Source of the DNA: Ascidia mentula
Taxonomy: Eukaryota; Chordata; Ascidiacea; Phlebobranchia; Ascidiidae
DNA: 64,000 bases
NCBI GenBank assembly: GCA_947561715.1
Contig: OX387202.1
Span: forward strand, 19,419,001-19,483,000
Direction: 5' to 3'
The notes beneath the pieces were generated by a model that was not told where the DNA came from, ran no database searches, and saw nothing but the letters and a program-made list of their open reading frames with translations. Shown piece by piece: positions 61,601 to 64,000 of this stretch (positions are counted from its first letter, which is position 1; each line of letters begins with the position of its first letter). A program made the translations under genes and the position numbers.

Positions 61601-63771
61601 ACCTCAATATCTGATTTTCCTGTGTGTGCACTAACTAACCTTTTTTTGCATTGTGCTCAGAGTTATCAAGACTCAGAGGAAAGAGCCAAGGTGTTCACGA
61701 AGAGCGGGCGGACAAAGCGGGCCTTGTTACGACACAAACTGCGACCGGAAGGAGAGCGGATGCGGCGACCACATGTCCTTCAGAACCAAGAATAACATAC
61801 GTCACGTACGTGTGATTTCTATGGCCGTTGATCAGGGATTTCCCCTTCTGGTGCAACTGAACCCGAAGATCCACAGAGGAATGTTGCAACCGACGGTTCA
61901 ACTTCTGTGTTTGGCGGATGATCTTGATGTTTGTTTAACTCACCAGAGCGACGCCGTGGGAACGTTTGCGTACGACGTGAAACCAGTGAACCGTGAGTGC
62001 GGGGATGTTGTTCCATACAAAGTGTTTTTAGTGGAATGTTTTGGGTTTATAACTCGCATGATTGTTAGCCATGCAAAGCGGCGCCGTGCGATCTTTCATC
62101 GCGTTAAATGTTTTACATTTCCTTAATAACAGCATCTTCCCGCCAAGCCCAAAGTCAGATATTGCTTAAAATGAAGTGTGTTGATTACGGTGGAAGAGAT
62201 CCATGGGTGGTCTGTCAGGTCAGCAGTGCATCTTGGCCATGTTGTACACTCTAATTCAGTGGTTCCCAAAGTGGGCGCCAGCGCCCCCCTGGGGGCGTTT
62301 GCAATTGTACGGGGGGCGCTAGGAAATAAATGACCGATTGGTGGGCGCTTGGTGACAGGGCAAATTTTCTCTTATAGCGTAAGTCAGTGTTTCCCAACCG
62401 GTGGTACGTTTACCACTAGTGGTACGCAACCGCATTCCAGGTGGTACGTGAGCACCTTCCCGTAATTTGCGGGTATAGTTCGAATTTAAAAATTTCGTTA
62501 TGTTTTTGTCTGTTCTGTGGGGCGTTGTTAAATGACTGAGGTGTTTTGGGGGCGGTGCAGAAAAAAAGTTTGGGAAACACTGCTCTAATTGCTGAGCTCC
62601 CGAAGTTCACTTGGTAGAGCGTTGGGCCTGCTAAGCCAAGGGTCGTGATTTCAAACCTCAAGGGAAGTTTGATTTTTCAAATCTTTATAGGAAAGAGTTC
62701 ATGGTCAATCGCACATTATTCCTTAAATGAACCAAATTATTTGCAGTGAAAGGTATGATTTACGACACAATGGAGGATTACGCCAACGCTTGGCTACCTC
62801 TTCTACGCTTGGATGGAGTTCATAATGCTGTGAAGGAAGCAATGTCTGTAACATATTCCGGCGTTGCAATCGCGTGGAAAACGCCTGGAGGTGAGAAGGT
62901 TTAGAATTGTTGGAACTTATTAGGAGTGTAATTTATCACAGTTTAGACAATTTGGACAAACAAATTTGCAGAATAAATGGCACTTTCATTTTTTGTCCCA
63001 GCTAAAAGTTACTTGCATGCCTCCGTTTTTCACATATTTTTTTATTTTTATTTGCCTGGCAGCATATAAAATATAATATGCCTGGCAGCAACATAATGTT
63101 TTTCACATAGTTTGTCAAGTTTAAATTACTTTCGAGATTAACTAGGACAAACATCTGATAAAGTGTTATTATTTTTGTGATGTCTCTTATAATCGACTTG
63201 CTTTCAGTTAAAGGAAAGTTTAGTTTGAACAGCCGTTTCTGTGATGAACGAATGATCGACATCCATCCTGACGGCTTCGTTTGCATTCGTGTGAAGAATC
63301 GACCATCTAGAAACAAAGGTAAAAAACTGTGCAAAGGAAAGTGTGGTGTTAACAACAATCTAGTCTAAATTGTCTTTCAATTCCTAGGGTGAAGCAGACA
63401 AAGTACGTTATCTTGCCTAACGAAAACCAATCTTAGAACAGTCTGCCATTATAGCGTTTTTTTAGTATTACATATTCTAGGGGGGTCAGATTGCCCTATT
63501 CGCCCGAAAGAAACCCTTAGGGTTATAGCAATGTAAATTATTGGCTCTGTACTTTGACCCCCTTGTGATATGGACTTGACATCGACGCAGGTGGACATTT
63601 TACTTGGGTCGCTCACGCCCTCATCACCAAAGTAAAAGATAAAAAAGATGTGCTGGAAATCTCCTTCAAGATCTGCAATTCCCTTCTGTCCAATGTTGAC
63701 GCCGAAAGTTCTGTGTATGCAAGCGATACTCTGTGGACGATAGAGCACATCCAACTGCAAGCACCACACAA
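42539..63771 (+). CDS. HELZ2: HELZ2 homologue (zinc-finger helicase with RNB exoribonuclease), 5' complete, 3' cut by window
   Basis: HELZ2 of vertebrates is a large interferon-induced protein that combines UPF1-like helicases with an RNase II-type domain and acts on RNA; it was also described as a nuclear-receptor coactivator. Here 48 exons give about 2,440 codons in continuous frame and the gene continues past the right edge, where a second helicase module is expected. The order is N-terminal region (ATG 42539), CCCH and C2H2 fingers, helicase, acidic linker, RNB domain and post-RNB region, as in HELZ2 and unlike HELZ, which lacks RNB. First exons: 42539-42939 and 43140-43183; the rest are listed under the module entries. 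The start is the first ATG of a long exon after a strong splice acceptor. Introns hold several mobile-element fragments. Confidence 0.9.
43475..48525 (+). other. HELZ2: HELZ2 zinc-finger module and pre-helicase exons
   Basis: Exons: 43475-43630, 43808-43946, 44487-44632, 45397-45583, 45762-45896, 46045-46126, 46383-46502, 46600-46761, 46944-47113, 47349-47561, 47688-47853, 47982-48082, 48312-48525. A CCCH finger (C-x7-C-x5-C-x3-H, ending CRYAH) crosses the 43946/44487 junction. A C2H2-like finger (HCAICRENF, then HHCDGLQH) follows, and a second CCCH (ending CPKAH) crosses 45583/45762. Such fingers bind RNA in the HELZ family. Exon 47349-47561 carries [16 protein letters not shown], the conserved stretch leading into the helicase in HELZ proteins. 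Confidence 0.85.
49101..52641 (+). other. HELZ2: HELZ2 first helicase module (UPF1-like superfamily 1)
   Basis: Exons: 49101-49264, 49473-49575, 50078-50263, 50759-50854, 50925-51049, 51134-51258, 51449-51597, 51825-51900, 52118-52326, 52465-52641. Visible motifs are Walker A GPFGTGKT, motif II DEAAQ (followed by AMECE as in HELZ), motif III GDHMQ, motif IV-like NNYR-CVQPIL across a junction, motif [11 protein letters not shown] and motif [11 protein letters not shown]. All ATP-binding residues expected of an active helicase are present. The usual LSP after GDHMQ is ISQ here. Confidence 0.9.
49629..49665 (+). repeat. TA/GA dinucleotide microsatellite
   Basis: A TA run followed by a GA run in a HELZ2 intron. 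Confidence 0.8.
52874..52910 (-). repeat. Hammerhead-like retroelement end (degenerate)
   Basis: On the minus strand TGAGGAAG, a short GTC/GAC hairpin and GACGAAATGTTGG follow the same plan as the copy at 17551-17587. It lies in a HELZ2 intron and the core has TGAGGA instead of TGATGA. Confidence 0.35.
53070..54290 (+). other. HELZ2: HELZ2 acidic linker and start of the RNase module
   Basis: Exons 53070-53129, 53403-53560 and 54053-54290. The first is a 20-residue acidic patch ([11 protein letters not shown]). The next two lead into the ribonuclease part and end with [14 protein letters not shown], which resembles the cold-shock-type segment before the RNB catalytic domain. Confidence 0.8.
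53940..53985. repeat. Dispersed repeat, second copy
   Basis: Matches the segment at about 12985-13070 (CCTGCCAATCATGCC then ATTGCATGAAAC). It lies in a HELZ2 intron. Confidence 0.5.
54430..54500 (+). repeat. tRNA-derived SINE-like sequence
   Basis: A tRNA-like arrangement in a HELZ2 intron: an A-box-like CAGCTCTGTAGG segment followed by a B-box-like GGGTTGTGAGTTTAAATCGC. It does not look like a functional tRNA gene. Confidence 0.4.
56280..56430. repeat. Inverted-repeat element enclosing a hammerhead-like core
   Basis: A 25-bp arm at 56280-56304 (ending TTCTTCTGGCAC) is repeated inverted at 56406-56430. Between them lies CTGAGGA (56347-56353), a GCC/GGC hairpin and GGCGAAACGTC, the plan of a degenerate hammerhead. 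It sits in a HELZ2 intron. Confidence 0.5.
56984..57097. repeat. HELZ2: Hairpin (MITE-like) element overlapping a HELZ2 splice acceptor
   Basis: Arms of about 35 bp (56984-57018 and 57063-57097) are near-perfect complements around a 44-nt loop. The right arm contains TTTACTCAG, whose AG at 57091-57092 is the acceptor needed for the exon starting at 57093, so the last five bases of the element would be coding. Confidence 0.6.
57955..58146. mobile_element. hAT-type MITE (imperfect ends)
   Basis: Begins CAGTGATTCCCAATC and ends GGTTGGGAAACACTG, the form of hAT inverted termini. The 8-bp flanks CTTTAATC and CGTTAGAC match at only 5 of 8 positions. GTACCACC-type blocks inside resemble the element at 62257-62582. 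It is in a HELZ2 intron. Confidence 0.6.
62257..62582. mobile_element. hAT-type MITE with exact 8-bp duplication
   Basis: Begins CAGTGGTTCCCAAAG and ends TTTGGGAAACACTG; both flanks are CTCTAATT (62249-62256 and 62583-62590). The 326-bp element has no coding capacity. A second terminus-like CAGTGTTTCCCAACC at 62385 suggests a nested or composite element. It lies in a HELZ2 intron. Confidence 0.85.
62600..62670 (+). repeat. tRNA-derived SINE head
   Basis: A-box-like TGGTAGAGCG (62612-62621) and B-box-like GGTCGTGATTTCAAACCTC (62641-62659) are spaced as in a tRNA-derived RNA polymerase III promoter. Same family as 13178-13245 and 17070-17110. It follows the hAT MITE directly. Confidence 0.6.
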
Positions 63772-64000
63772 GTTAGACTCTAGTTTGTTTGTTTTAAGTT
63801 GAAATTGAAAGGTTTAATTTTGAGTTTAAACTCGCCCCAAACAAATTTTCAGTTTTCAGTACACATATTTCTATTATTATGATCCAAGTCCATAATCCTT
63901 TAGTGGAAAACAAATTGAATATGCCTAGAAGGTTTACAAATCCACAAATAACCACAAGCCTCTGTTTAAAGTTTTATTGGAGCCCCTACGTAAGTATATT
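63772..64000 (+). other. HELZ2: HELZ2 intron running to the window edge
   Basis: Sequence after the donor at 63772 has no further supported exon before the window ends. Confidence 0.6.

Larger units (their letters stand above)
60221..63771 (+). other. HELZ2: HELZ2 post-RNB exons leading to the second helicase
   Basis: Exons: 60221-60350, 60729-60910, 61261-61431, 61661-61992, 62747-62890, 63208-63318, 63591-63771. Joining 61992 to 62747 keeps frame and gives [19 protein letters not shown], then ANAWLPLL, which fits the HELZ2 segment ending in EY..IW.PLL. Exon 61661-61992 has a Cys-rich insertion ([16 protein letters not shown]) that could bind metal. The last exon ends in phase 2, so translation continues beyond the window. 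Confidence 0.8.

Noticed and set aside
62133-62218. Possible extra HELZ2 exon with good splice sites
   Set aside because: It ends in phase 0 and would put a stop at the start of the next exon; joining 61992 directly to 62747 keeps frame and fits the family better.

Overview
The window looks like nuclear DNA of an invertebrate chordate, most likely an ascidian tunicate of the Ciona type. This is inferred from AT-rich sequence, genes cut into many exons of about 50-300 bp by mostly short introns with clean GT-AG borders, animal-specific genes (CCDC40, HELZ2, death domain), and strong 3' splice sites just upstream of start codons that would suit spliced-leader trans-splicing. No species can be read directly. 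Exon models were built by hand from splice sites, reading-frame continuity and recall of protein families; no search was run.

Layout: (1) 1-1285, sparse sequence with a possible small gene at the left edge and CRE-like sites. (2) 1286-9986, minus strand: a complete 20-exon CCDC40 gene (966 aa), the axonemal ruler protein, with an RFX X-box about 100 bp upstream of its start. (3) 12094-20463, minus strand: a 14-exon gene (805 aa model) joining a death domain to a TRADD-N-like alpha/beta domain, probably an apoptosis or innate-immune adaptor. (4) 20464-24706, gene-free, with a hammerhead ribozyme motif and an inverted-repeat element. (5) 24715-40859, a complete 16.1-kb DNA transposon bounded by an exact 8-bp target-site duplication (TATTGTTT). 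Its terminal inverted repeats are 3.2 and 5.2 kb long and consist mostly of 188/232-bp tandem repeats (a foldback-type layout). Between them lies one intact 1945-codon reading frame. (6) 42539-63771 and beyond, plus strand: a HELZ2 homologue, at least 48 exons, with CCCH/C2H2 zinc fingers, a UPF1-like helicase and an RNB exoribonuclease domain; it runs off the right edge.

The main discovery is the transposon. Its protein carries a degenerate PHD finger, a possible DNA-binding zinc region, a DDE transposase core (D743, D817, E1076/E1077), a Ulp1/SENP-type cysteine protease (H1340, N1357, Q1396, C1402) and a complete ubiquitin-specific protease domain (C1470, H1683, D1698/D1699). A mobile element carrying both a SUMO-protease-like and a deubiquitinase domain inside foldback-type ends is not something I recognise as described.

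The death-domain gene and HELZ2 are head to head, and the transposon sits between them; without it their start codons would be about 6 kb apart. HELZ2 is an interferon-induced effector in vertebrates, so this may be a small immune neighbourhood, but that is inference. HELZ2 introns hold a hAT-type MITE with perfect 8-bp duplications, a second weaker one, tRNA-derived SINE pieces and a hairpin element whose end appears to provide a splice acceptor.
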